Under the pieces are notes generated by a model. That model saw only the letters and a program-made list of their open reading frames with translations, was not told where the DNA came from and searched no databases. The position numbers and the translations under genes are program-made. 64,000 bases of DNA from Homarus americanus. Taxonomy: Eukaryota; Arthropoda; Malacostraca; Decapoda; Nephropidae. The first letter of the stretch is position 1. Every line of letters starts with the position of its first letter. The stretch spans positions 166,501 to 230,500 of the forward strand of contig NW_024729710.1 in assembly GCF_018991925.1 (NCBI RefSeq), written 5' to 3'. Shown here one piece after another: positions 51,530 through 62,439 of the stretch.

Positions 51530-51593
51530 GTGTGTGTGTGTATGTGTGTGTGTGTGTGTGTCTGTGTGTGTCTGTGTGTGTGTGTGTGTGTGT
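51530..51593. repeat. (GT)n microsatellite
   Basis: GT array with TATG and TCTG interruptions. It lies about 110 bp upstream (gene sense) of the dpr-like exon at 51422, where the transcript would read (CA)n. Confidence 0.95.
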
Positions 51594-52319
51594 AATCATT
51601 AAACATTCAACATTATTAATCAACTAAAAGCCAATCGATGAACGCTCACATTACCAAGACTTCTAACACCATTCATTATCGTTCTCCCTCCAATGAACCT
51701 TGACCTTCACCACGACACGACGTGGGATGTAACGAGGTGATTTACACCTAAAATTGCTTTGAAGGCGTGATAGGGTCATTAGGGGTCGACTACCAAAGAG
51801 AACTACTCCCCGGAAAATGACCCGTCGACCCATACCGTGAACTCTTTTATATAATCAACCAAACGTGAAGCAATTTACCTTTACCTGCATAATAATCTAT
51901 CCAACTCATTATGGATGTTTCATGAGCCAGCTGGTTTAATATTATCCTAATTACGTGGCTGGATACTTGAGAACGAGGTGATTAGAGGTATGTGGCAGGC
52001 GTTAAATCGTCGAGTTAAAGACCTTGTAGGTAACTGGGTGGTATAGAGGAATGGCTGCAACCTAATCTTCAAAGGCTACCTGCGTTAATTTTTTTACCCT
52101 CGTAAGTGAGAAGAGGTCACAGCCCAGTGGTTCATTGACTACACGACACAACGAGAATGGCTGAAACAACATCAACATTAATTAAGACTATCATTGTAAT
52201 AAGTACAAGTAAAACACAACTAAATAAACCCTAAAACTATTTATTTATTTGTTATTTTATAGTGTTACTGTTGTATATACCTCTTACATATATATTTAAA
52301 CACCTATAGTGAATATAAT

Positions 52320-52600
52320 AGTTTGTTCATGATATCAAAATTGCCAATACATTCATAATAACATTAGTACCAACACGATTACGATATCAGAGTTTCTAAT
52401 ACGTTTATAATAACAAAATTACCATCACGTTCACAATACAAGGATAACCAACACGTTTACGATAACACAAGATAACAAGATTTCAAAGATGTGTACCATA
52501 ACAGCATTACCGATATATTTACGAATAACACTGAATACCAATACTCTCACGATAACAGGATTACCAATACATTTATGATAACAGGATTGCCAATACGATG
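52320..52600. repeat. Diffuse 26-28-bp repeat
   Basis: About nine degenerate copies of a CCAATACATTTACGATAACA-GGATTA-like unit, with variants such as ACCAACACGTTTACGATAAC. Confidence 0.75.
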
Positions 52601-52747
52601 ACCATCGCCCATCCAGGTATAGGTATGTTATTAACGCGTTACAGGTAAGCCCACGCACTCACCTGTCATAACAAGAGGGAGACTAAGGTGTATGTTTTTA
52701 CCTGTGGTCCTCTTAATTATAATGAAGACCAGGGCTTGATATTAACC

Positions 52748-52749
<2 letters not shown>

Positions 52750-52801
<52 letters not shown>

Positions 52802-53455
52802 ATTTACCCCTTTTTCATTCGTTTTATCCCTCCCTTTAATATCCATTGCTTTTTTCTCTTTCTCTCTTTTTTTCTCTCTCTCCTCCTGTTCTCTTTCCCT
52901 TTCTCTATCCCCTATAATTCTCTGCTGTCTTCCCTTTCCTTTTATCTTCTCTTTATCCTTTCCTTCCTTTTACTACACCATTTACTTTAGTTCCCTTCCC
53001 GTTTCTCTCTCTCTTTCCCCGCTTCTTTTTTTTCTCGCCTTTTTACCCAATTCATCTTATCCAAATTCTTCATTTTCTCTTCCTCTCCCCCTTTCTTATT
53101 TCTTCACTCTCTCTCTTCCTTTACCCTTCTTAGTTCTTTTCCATTTTGCCCATTTCTATTTCTCTTCCTTTCCTTCTTTTTCATTTCTTCACTTTATCTT
53201 TTTATTTCCCTTTCCATATTATCTTCTACTTCTCTAACTTATATCTCATTCCTTAACTCCCTATCTTTCTCCTCTCCCTTTCTTTCCCTTTCCCTTCCAT
53301 AATCTCTCCACCCCTTTCCCCTCTTCCATACCTCTGATCTTAACTCAATCCTCATTCCCCCCCTTTCCCTTACCTCACTCTCTCTATCTCTTCTCCCTTC
53401 TTCTCTCTCTCTTCCACAAATCTGTTCCCTCTTTTCCTTTCCCCTTTCTTTAAAC
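52750..53455. repeat. (CT)n array and pyrimidine-rich block
   Basis: CT array at 52750-52797, then about 650 bp of TTCC/CTCT-rich sequence with no defined unit. Confidence 0.88.
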
Positions 53456-53584
53456 TATGAGACAGAGGGGTCAGGAGTTGTGAGTCTTTAAGAGGAGAGA
53501 CAAGGGGTAAAATTCCCTCTTAAGTGGCAGTTGTAGTAATTGGGCCTTAGTTAAATCTCCTCCGCACCTGAAATCCTGCTTGAT

Positions 53585-53658
53585 TTGTTGAGGGGAGGAG
53601 GTGGTGAGGGGAGAGGTGGTGAGGGGAGAAGGTGGTGAGGGGAGAAGGTGGTGGAGAT

Positions 53659-53726
<68 letters not shown>
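53585..53726. repeat. GGTGGTGAGGGGAGA repeats and (GA)n
   Basis: Three to four copies of GGTGGTGAGGGGAGA followed by a GA array at 53663-53726. Confidence 0.92.
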
Positions 53727-53727
<1 letters not shown>

Positions 53728-53737
53728 AAGCGTCAAC

Positions 53738-53889
53738 TTTGCCAATTTTTATTCCTGAACACAAGTGAAAACTCACCCCCAGGTTTTGCTAATAGTTCGT
53801 CCATGTTGAGTACTTTGCCAATTTTTATTCCTGAACACAAGTGAAAACTCACCCCCAGGTTTTGCTAATAGTTCGTCCATGTTGAGTAC
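53738..53889. repeat. Perfect 76-bp direct duplication
   Basis: Two adjacent copies (53738-53813 and 53814-53889) begin TTTGCCAATTTTTATTCC and end CGTCCATGTTGAGTAC. I see no difference between them. Confidence 0.97.
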
Positions 53890-54734
53890 AAAGCTTTCCT
53901 ACCGCCTACAACTCGCGAGTGATGAGTCATATGTCTAAAAAATAGTTTGTGTTTGATGAGTGTAAGATTAGTCTCGTAAAACACTTCTCGTGTCTCAGGT
54001 TTAATTGTACTGTATAATGCACTAAAGACAGCAAATCACCATGGGATTGCTAATAATCTTCTGATACTTATTACTTAAATATGACACTGTCTGTTTCTTA
54101 CCAGTTGAAAGTGTACGTCAAAGTTCTGTTCCTGATGGCTATATTTTACACACAACTCTCCTACGATAATTCAATATGTAACACAAAGTTGTGATCCTAT
54201 TGACCGTCAAGCAACACATCTGACAAGTCTATTAATACTTGTCAGAGAGTTTCCTTGTGGCGTGACGCGAGAGTGAAATCTGGATATGACATTTACAATT
54301 CCCGAAATGTCAATTAAATTTTATACCTTTAGTTTTATAATTTGTTTCGTGGGTGTAAAACAAGACCACAAATACTTATATACTGTAGTTACCAGATTCA
54401 TAACTAGTTCACTTCAGGGCAGAAAGAGATTCGTATCAAAATTATATTATAACTTCCTTCAGTACAAGCGTCGCCTCGTGTCCAGATGTCAGGGAACAGT
54501 TTTAACGCGAGACGATAAAAGTATTTGAGAACTAACAGTGTTCAGTTTTATTATTCATTCTCATTAAATTTATTATCGGACTCTCACAAAGGTGGTCTTT
54601 ACTGAGGGTGGCGGACCTGCGCTGTGGATTTATATAAATTTATTGAGGATATTAACAAAAAGTAAATAATCTATATTGACGCGAATAAACCTGTCACCGG
54701 CGACATTCGATTGCATAGTTTGAATTATATATCG

Positions 54735-54862
54735 GGTGTCCCTGCCTCCCTCCCTCCCTCCCTGCCTGTCCTTGCCTCCCTCCCTGCTTGCTCCCTGAGA
54801 CACTGTGAGTTGGAGGGAGGCAAGGAGCAGTCAGGGAGGGAGCAGGCAGGCTGGGAAGGTCT
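54735..54862. repeat. CCCT/GGGA imperfect inverted repeat
   Basis: A CTCCCTCCCTGCCTG arm and a GGGAGGGAGCAGGCAGG arm flank a short TGAGACACTGTGAGTTGG spacer. Confidence 0.7.
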
Positions 54863-55897
54863 GGCCACATCACACACAATCTACTTCCTCTGTATAGTTG
54901 TCACGTGTCTTACAGTCTTGCCTAATGGCCAAGTTTGGTGGTTTATACAACAGGATGATTAGTTTTAAGTGAACTATTGAGGTATTCATTCAGACGCATC
55001 TTGACTGTTCTCTCTCAGTCCCACCTACGGCGTCTGGTGTGTGTTGTTGTTTGGTATATTTGCTTCTCTTACTCAATAGCTCGTACTCCAGCTAGACCTA
55101 TGCACTACACAACAACTCATTGACAAGTACAATAGTGAAGTCATTCTGGTATGAAACTCTCAAATCGATCAAGACAACAAACTCCATATTTTGTTCCTTA
55201 AAAATGACATTATTTTTTATTTCTGAAAAAAAATTCCTTTAAGAAATTCAGTCAAACTTTATAGACCCACAAGGCTATATCTCCACATGTCGGTTGTAAA
55301 TATATTTAGTGAGTTACATGCACTGTCGATAACACAATATTGGACGTAAACTGTAACTCTAGGTGTAAGTTACAGTACTGGGCGTTAGGTACCTTGGGAA
55401 CTGATTTACTTCTGAATTTACAGGGAACAGTAGCTAATCATTCGGTTTAAAGTCCCATATATAAGCAGGTTAAAGACAAAATGTGGAACTAATTTGTCCT
55501 TATTTCTGAACTTCAATACAATGGGACAATAGCTTTATAGTTTTCTCCGATTCAACAATAAATTAATGATGAGAACTACGAGATTTGAGACGATTATAAG
55601 TCCTGTTTAGACCATTTTAATAACAGATATATCGTCAACTTATTGCTTGTAAAAAAAAAGTTTAGAGTAGAAATGTAATTGGAAGATAGAGTCGTAATGG
55701 GATGTCCTAATCGACCTAGTTTATATTTAAATCACCTTATTAAAAGCTAGAAAAACGTTCTTATCTAATGATCTTAAAGGGTTGCTGATTTTTTCTCAGC
55801 TGATTACAATTTCTGTTAGATCGACAAATTTGTATATATAAATTATATTGGTCAAAAGCTTACATCTGTTTCTCGTCTTCATCTTCTTTCCACGCAG

Positions 55898-55900
<3 letters not shown>

Positions 55901-55949
<49 letters not shown>
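55901..55949. repeat. (GT)n microsatellite
   Basis: Uninterrupted GT array. Confidence 0.95.
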
Positions 55950-55951
<2 letters not shown>

Positions 55952-56254
55952 AAGAGAGAAAGAGAATCTCACTCTACATAGCCAAAACGACCTAAAATAC
56001 CTCCTCAATACAGTACATCAACCCGTCATTCTAACATCATTCTAACAAAGACCACCTCATCGCCTCCAAAACTCCCCCGCCTCTGAGTCGCTCTTCCAGA
56101 ACCAATAAAGCACAGCGCCCGGGGATAACTACCAACTCTCAATTTCTGACGGCAGCTCACTCACACTACAGACAGAAATGTAACATTGGTTGTTTGTGGC
56201 CGTTATTGTATAGACCACATCGGGTTATATATTAAGGGATGGATGATAGGTGTT

Positions 56255-56660
56255 TTGTATGTGGGTGAGGGGAGGGAGAGAGTAGGGAGATTGAAAAGAG
56301 TGGAGGAGGGATATTGAGAAGCGTGGAGTAGGGAGATTGAGAAGAGTGGAGGAGGGAAATTGAGAAGAGTGGAAGAGGGAGATTGAGAAGAGTGGAGTAG
56401 GGAGATTGAGAAGAGTGGAGGAGGGAGATTGAGAAGAGTGGAGTAGGGAGATTGAGAAGAGTGGAGGAGGGAGATTGAGAAGAGTGGAGGAGGGAGATTG
56501 AGAAGAGTGGAGTAGGGAGATTGAGAAGAGTGGAGTAGGGAGATTGAGAAGAGTGGAGGAGGGAGATTGAGAAGAGTGGAGTAGGGAGATTGAGAAGAGT
56601 GGAGGAGGGAGATTGAGAAGAGTGGAGTAGGGAAATTGAGAAGAGTGGAGTAAGGAGAGA
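56255..56660. repeat. 23-bp minisatellite
   Basis: About seventeen copies of GAGATTGAGAAGAGTGGAGT plus AGG, with a GGAGTAGG/GGAGGAGG alternation. The minus-strand open frame is a 23-residue repeat translation. Confidence 0.95.
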
Positions 56661-56800
56661 ATAAAGGGAGAGAGTTTGGTTATTTACTTCACTACATAAT
56701 TCTAACACAATAACATCTTCCTCGTTCAGTGTGTTCTGCTGATCATTATCTTCTCCATGTATCTTCCTCTCTCTACCTTTCTCATTCATCTATTTCTCTT

Positions 56801-56802
<2 letters not shown>

Positions 56803-56876
<74 letters not shown>
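56803..56876. repeat. (CA)n microsatellite
   Basis: Uninterrupted CA array. Confidence 0.96.
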
Positions 56877-56877
<1 letters not shown>

Positions 56878-57027
56878 CTTGGCATTAGTGTACAGGTGAC
56901 AGGAATGGTTTAAAAATGTTTCTCTTGCTTCCAACTTCAACACGGACTTAAATACTTCTATTGGCAACATTTCACCAACTTTTCCGCCTTAGTGTAAAAT
57001 TCTTTATCCCCGCAGTTCAGTGGTTTA

Positions 57028-57075
57028 ACCTCATTTAACCTAACCTGACCTAACCTGACCTGACCTTACCTTACT
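57028..57075 (-). repeat. CCTAA/CCTGA telomere-like variant tract
   Basis: Alternating CCTAA and CCTGA pentamers, then CCTTA. Confidence 0.75.
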
Positions 57076-57104
57076 TGATATTTTAAAGCTCATATTCAAG
57101 TCTG

Positions 57105-57345
57105 GCACTGGCGAATCTTTCTAAACTTTCGTATTTTGGTGATTAATTTTCCCCTTTCTCTTCCTGTCTCTCTACCCCCATCCGTGTAGTTTTGGATGGT
57201 ACACATACATACTGTTCTTCTCATCAGTACTGGAGTGCCCCAAGGCTCATTTGTGGGGCCTTTAATTATTTTTACTACGTAATAATAACCTTCTTTCCAT
57301 TCCATCCACCAGCACAAACTTCCATGCTGATGGTAGTAACATGGC
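57105..57345 (+). pseudogene. Non-LTR reverse transcriptase relic with PQGS and decayed YADD
   Basis: Ordered blocks are LSKLSYFGD (about 57117), RVVLDGTHTY (about 57185), STGVPQGSFVGPLIIF (57226-57273, the conserved GVPQGSxLGPLLF motif) and, after a one-base shift, NNNLLSIPSTSTNFHADGSN (to 57340). HADG replaces the catalytic F/YADD. The blocks are in the standard order and spacing of an RT palm domain, so this is a real LINE relic. The frame is broken before the PQGS block and after it. The 57336-57612 minisatellite begins within the codons for SNMAN. Confidence 0.8.
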
Positions 57346-57612
57346 CAACAATGTAACATGGCCAACAATGTAACATGGCCAACCAGTAACATGGTCAACC
57401 AGTAACATGGCCAACAATGTAACATGGCCAACCAGTAACATGGTCAACCAGTAACATGGCCAACAATGTAACATGGTCAACCAGTAACATGGTCAACCAG
57501 TAACATGGCCAACCAATAACATGACCAACCAGTAACATACCCAATTAGTAACATAGCCAATTAAGTAACATGGCCAACTAGTAACATGACCAACAAAGTA
57601 ACATGGCCAACA
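57336..57612. repeat. 16-17-bp minisatellite derived from RT sequence
   Basis: About seventeen copies of GTAACATGGCCAACAAT (17 bp) and GTAACATGGCCAACCA (16 bp). Distal copies are more diverged (ATGACC, ATACCCAATTA). The first copy is the coding DNA of the RT relic. Confidence 0.92.
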
Positions 57613-58799
57613 GTTTATCTCATAACTCTAATACCCAAGTCCAGTTAGGATTCTCAGGACACTAACTAAATACTACAACTGCATTGAACAACATCAGATA
57701 TTGAGTCCATAATATAGCTGGGTCTAATAACATCGTTTAATTTAATGCCAAGACGCAAACTCTTACACAGTCTCTCTCGCCAACAAGACCACTTCAACCG
57801 CCCGCCGCATCTCCCCACTAACACTGCTATTACCACCAACCTTCTATTTCATTATCCTTGAGTTTATTTTTTTATTTTTTTTTATTTATTTTTTTTTTTA
57901 GAGTCAAGTATATTTTCTCATTTCCAGATTAATTAGTAAACAAACTCTTACTCTTTACAGCAGTCATATAGCTCTTACGTGTTGGGTGGATTACCAATTT
58001 CTTGCTTTTGCTATTAAATAAAAGAGGAGTTATTAGTTTACTTGTTATAAAACAATCTGGTGTAATAAGTGTGCCGTTACACACTGATGGCGCATTATCG
58101 TTCAGTGTAAATAACCACCATTAGTAAGTCTAGTATTCTATGTGTTAATAAGGTTGACTGAGAATTGACGACTAATTTACCATAAGAAGAGTTGGTCTGG
58201 ATGACTTGCAACCTGAGTGAAAATTCCTCTCAGTCTATTGGTTAGTTAGAGTTTTCGTTCATAGAGCTAACATACGCAGCTAAAATCAAAACAAAAGAAG
58301 ACTTTTCTTTCTATTTACGATTTTTTTTGTCTCATAGAATTCACAGGATATTAAGATAAAAATAATAATTTGACAGATTGAAATATATTTAATAACATTT
58401 AATTAATATTATGGTGGAATTAATACATTACATACAATAGAGCTGAATAAATTATACATCTTTTATACATCTTTAAGAAGTGTCTCAGAGCTTACAGGAA
58501 TACTTTAACCATTTACAAATAGCAGGAAACTTCATCTAAAATTCAAGCACTCATTACTCGGGCAGCCTCGGGAAGGAATAATCCAAGGTACTTTTATATT
58601 CCTAATTTCTTTCAGTCGTGATTTCGTGTTTAACTTTTATTTCAACGTTTCTTTAATATTTTGGATCTTCAGTTTATAATGGGGGTTTATTAGTGGATTA
58701 AATGTATAGTAAAACACATATATATGTATTCAGAACGAAATAAAGTATATGAATTCTTACAAACACACAAACACATCTTAAACTGTAAAATAATCATCC

Positions 58800-58990
58800 A
58801 CACACACACACACACACACACAAAACCTTCATACATACCTTCACACATACACACGCACACACACCTTCACACACACAAACTCAAAAACACAACTTACAAA
58901 CAGCTGAAAAAAATACATACTCACTCATGGTTAAAAAGCACCTCAACATACACAAACCCTCACAAACACACAAACAACCTCAACATACTG
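58800..58990. repeat. CA-rich imperfect tract
   Basis: A CA run (58800-58821) followed by CACA-rich words to about 58985. The His/Thr open frame here is compositional. Confidence 0.85.
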
Positions 58991-59107
58991 TAAGTCTTAA
59001 GAGGGAGAAATAAAGTCACCTTCATAACGTCTTAAATCAGTGTTCCCCATTAACTTTACCCCCAATTCCACATTTAATGGGGTGGAATAGAATGAGTTTG
59101 TCTATCC

Positions 59108-59190
59108 TGAATTCTTCTTCTTCTTCTTCTTCTTCTTCTTCTTCTTTATCTTTTTTATCTTCTTTATCTTCTTCTTCTTCTTTATCTTAC
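59108..59190. repeat. (TTC)n / TTTATC microsatellite
   Basis: TTC triplets mixed with TTTATCTTC units. Confidence 0.93.
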
Positions 59191-59811
59191 AGTGGAATAG
59201 GTTTATCCTCCGTGGTTCCTCAGGGATGGGATAGAACAAGGTTATATCATGCCTCCTCATCCTCCCTTCCATGTTCTTGAAAGGATATGGAACAGATATC
59301 ACAAAAAAAAATCACCTCTCCAGTCATCAGAATAACACTATATTGCTTCTGTATCTAGTGGTTGTCGCCTGTCCTGTGCTGGAATTTAGATGAAAAAAGT
59401 ACACAAAAGGTTTTTCAAAAGTTCTCGTCAAAAATAAAAGATGATGGAATTTGCAAGAGAAAAAATGGAAGAAAAAAAATGATTCTGCGGGTATTGGTGT
59501 GAATGTGTGTGTGTGGGTAGATGAATGTTTGCTGTGAGATGGTTGTGGGATATTTACATTCTACTTAAAATTCTCTTTCTTTATCTCTACTTTTCTATAT
59601 TTATCTACTTCCAGTTTCCTTCTCTACCTCTCCCTCTTTACTTCCGATTATACCTTATTTTTCTAACATTTATTTCTTGAAAATCATATCCAGTAAGTAA
59701 CCGCCGCGGGAATCCACACCCGCTCCACAGTACACACTCCATCACTGTTGCCAGATATAAGTAATGAAGAAAGCGGGGAAAGAAAGCGGTAAGAGTCGGA
59801 GTTTTACGAGG

Positions 59812-59840
59812 ATGAGAGAGAGAGAGAGAGAGAGAGAGAC
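59812..59840. repeat. (GA)n microsatellite
   Basis: Short GA array. Confidence 0.9.
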
Positions 59841-61050
59841 TACAATAACACTGACTCCTCCTTATCAGTTTCTTCGTATTCTAATGCCAAAATCCCTCTT
59901 GACAGGTTCTCAAGGCTGTAAAAGATATATCTCCTCTCTCCAATAAAGTTGTAAAGTAACATAACTAAATTTCCAGCCGGGAGAACCTATCCATGCAGGT
60001 ATTCATAGACGCGTTTATACAATTCAATCGAAATAAAATCACTGTTTTGTTTAAAAATCTTTGTGTAAGTAATATACAAGTGTAGTGTTATCCTTATCAC
60101 TACAACAGTAAGGTTACCTCTGTTTATCTCTTACTGTATCATGTTAGTAAATCATTTGACTTAATTGGACGGGTTTTTTTTTTTTAGAATAATGGGTCAA
60201 ATTGTGTTAAATTCTCTCTTTTATTTTAATTTTTTGATATTTTGGTATTAACAGGAAAGATCAGTAAGCAATGTGATATCAATAATATTTTCACTTTGAT
60301 ATATTGTGTACTTAGGAAATCACGTCTGTAATGACTTTCAATAACATTATGAATGACATTTTAAGGATTTTTTTTAATATGTAATAGAACAACATCCTCT
60401 ATACGTTTCATTATCAACATTATGAAAAATCTGAATGTTTGTTTTAAGGATAAACTCACTGTTCATTTAATTACAGTGAGATATATGATAATTTTCTCTT
60501 CAATTTACAGGAATGTCAGAGCAAGTTTGGTAGAGTCTACTGTATTCTTGTGTTGTTCCTATGAATTTATTATCACTGTTGGGACAGACTGAGCTCCGAG
60601 GGATAGCTGGAATAAAGGCACCACAAATGTTCCTCCTGTACCTGTTACTGTTTTCTATATATGGGTGGAATACTGAAATTTAGTTAGCATTAGTGTGTGG
60701 TTGTGTGTGTGTGTGTGTGTTCCTATAGCAATAATAATATGAAGCATCAGCCAAGGGATATTGGTTTAACGGATGCAAAACGATATTAACTTCGTAAATA
60801 ATATATAATAGTAAGTAAAGTATCATTCAAGAAAGAAATCCAATCAAGTATTAGGAAAAAAGAACCAACGAACAGTCCTCTGTGATCATTTTTGTTTGCA
60901 TCCTCTAAGCCAATCAGCGATCGTCAGCCACAGTGAAAATAATACGTCATAGAGGTCCGCCAAGATTCCTGTCGGGACTCTCTTGTGCTGTCGTATAAGT
61001 TCCTTCAAATTCACTAACTACGTCTTTTAGGTGAATATTTTACACCCAAC

Positions 61051-61179
61051 ATGTCTGGGAAACTGCCTGCAAGTGAGTGTGTGAGTAAACGAGCCAAGAT
61101 GCCCAGGAAAAGCATTACTGTGGACGTGAAAAATGAAGGAGAGAGGAAGGAGGAAGAATTGGTTGGCTCGTTTGAGTGA
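61051..61179 (+). pseudogene. N-terminal fragment of a Tigger/jerky-like transposase
   Basis: A 42-codon frame with a good start context (CCCAACATG) begins MSGKLPASECVSKRAKMPRK and continues SITVDVK. This strongly recalls the MSGKRxAS...KRxRKSITLDVKLEV start of Tigger/CENP-B-type transposases (helix-turn-helix N-terminus). Expected residues then give way to a stop at 61177. In a +1 frame the DNA reads ERGRRKNWLARLSEAARV, a faint match to the next part of the helix-turn-helix, so a small deletion is likely. A GTGAGT at 61211 could be a chance donor. It could instead be the first exon of an unrelated small protein. Confidence 0.5.
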
Positions 61180-61611
61180 GGCAGCAAGGGTAAAGACCAC
61201 ACGGCAACTGGTGAGTGTTATTAAATGTCGTCTCGTTTAGTATTGTTGGTAATAAAGTCTTCATTTGAATTGTATAAAGTAAATCATTGTTATTTATACC
61301 GATCGCTAAGGCCGTTTGTGTTGTTGTAATTGTTTCGCTAGACTCGTTTGCTTGTCTCTTTACTGTTCGTGAGGAGATGGTGCGCCGCGGTGGAAAAATC
61401 ATATTTCTACATAACTGCAACTGTGTTTGTAGTGTTTAAAGACTTATTTTGGTGTATTTATTAATTATTTCGTCATTGTTTAAGAAAATATAGGAGTTAA
61501 AGGTATTTATCTAATTTTTCGACTGATTTATTGTTAATTCACCAACTATGTAAACACCATGTTATAATGACCTCTTTATTCATTATCATTTACTAGTAAT
61601 TATATTTCTCA

Positions 61612-62015
61612 TCCTTCCCACTACCCCCTTCCACCACTACCCCCTCCCTTCCACCACTACCCCCTCCCTTCCACCCCTCCCTCTCCCCCACCACCCCTCC
61701 CACCACCTCCCCACCCTCCCCTCCCCCTCCCCTCCTCCCACCCTCCCACCCCTCCCCACCACCCTCCCCCCCTCCTCCCACCCCTCCTCCCACCACCTCC
61801 TCCCTCACCCCTCCCACCACCACCCTCCCCCACCTCCTCCTCTCCCCACCACCCCCCTCCCTCCTCCCCACCACCCTCTCCTCCCTCCCACCACCCTCCT
61901 CCTCACTCACTCCCCCTCCCCACCACTCCTCCTCCTCACTCACCTCTCACCCTCCCACCACCACACACCTTCCTCACACTCCACCACACCTCTCCACCAC
62001 CCCACCACAGTACCG
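61612..62015. repeat. C-rich polypyrimidine block
   Basis: CCACCACCCTCC/CTCCCACC units of variable length on the plus strand; the minus-strand Gly/Glu/Arg frame is compositional. Confidence 0.93.
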
Positions 62016-62109
62016 CTCTGTCAGCGGGCTACCAGCTCTGATAAGGTCAGGTTTTTAGGTAATTTACGAGGTGATGGAGCTAATTACAGAGATAAACAAC
62101 ACTATCTCT

Positions 62110-62432
62110 GTGTGGTTTAGGGGGACAGGCAGAGGAGGGAGGAGATAGGGAAGGAGGGGAGACGGGGAGGGAGAGAGGAGGGAGACAGGCAGGAGGGAGA
62201 GGAGGGAGGAGACGGACGGACGGACGGATGGATGGAGGGAAGGAAGGAAGGAAGGAGGGAAGGACGGTTGGGACGGACGGACGGAGGGAGGGAGGGAGGG
62301 AAGGAAGGAAGGACGGTAGGGATGGAGGGAGGGACGGTAGGGAGGGAGGGAGGTACCGGAGGGAGGGAGAGAGAGACAGTATGGAAGGAGGGACGGTAGG
62401 GAGGGAGAGACGGGAGGGAGGGAGGGAGTATC
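62110..62432. repeat. G-rich polypurine block
   Basis: GGAGGGAGG, GGAAGGAAGG and GGACGGACGG units on the plus strand, about 100 bp after the pyrimidine block. Confidence 0.92.
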
Positions 62433-62439
62433 TATTTCC

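Noticed and set aside
56232..56789. 185-codon minus-strand frame with a 23-residue SLLHSSQSP-type repeat
   Set aside because: It is an exact product of the 23-bp minisatellite.
61014..61420. Minus-strand frames of 62 and 101 codons as a signal-peptide exon of the dpr-like gene
   Set aside because: They are antisense to the Tigger-like fragment, lack a hydrophobic leader followed by a phase-1 donor, and show no match to Dpr N-termini.
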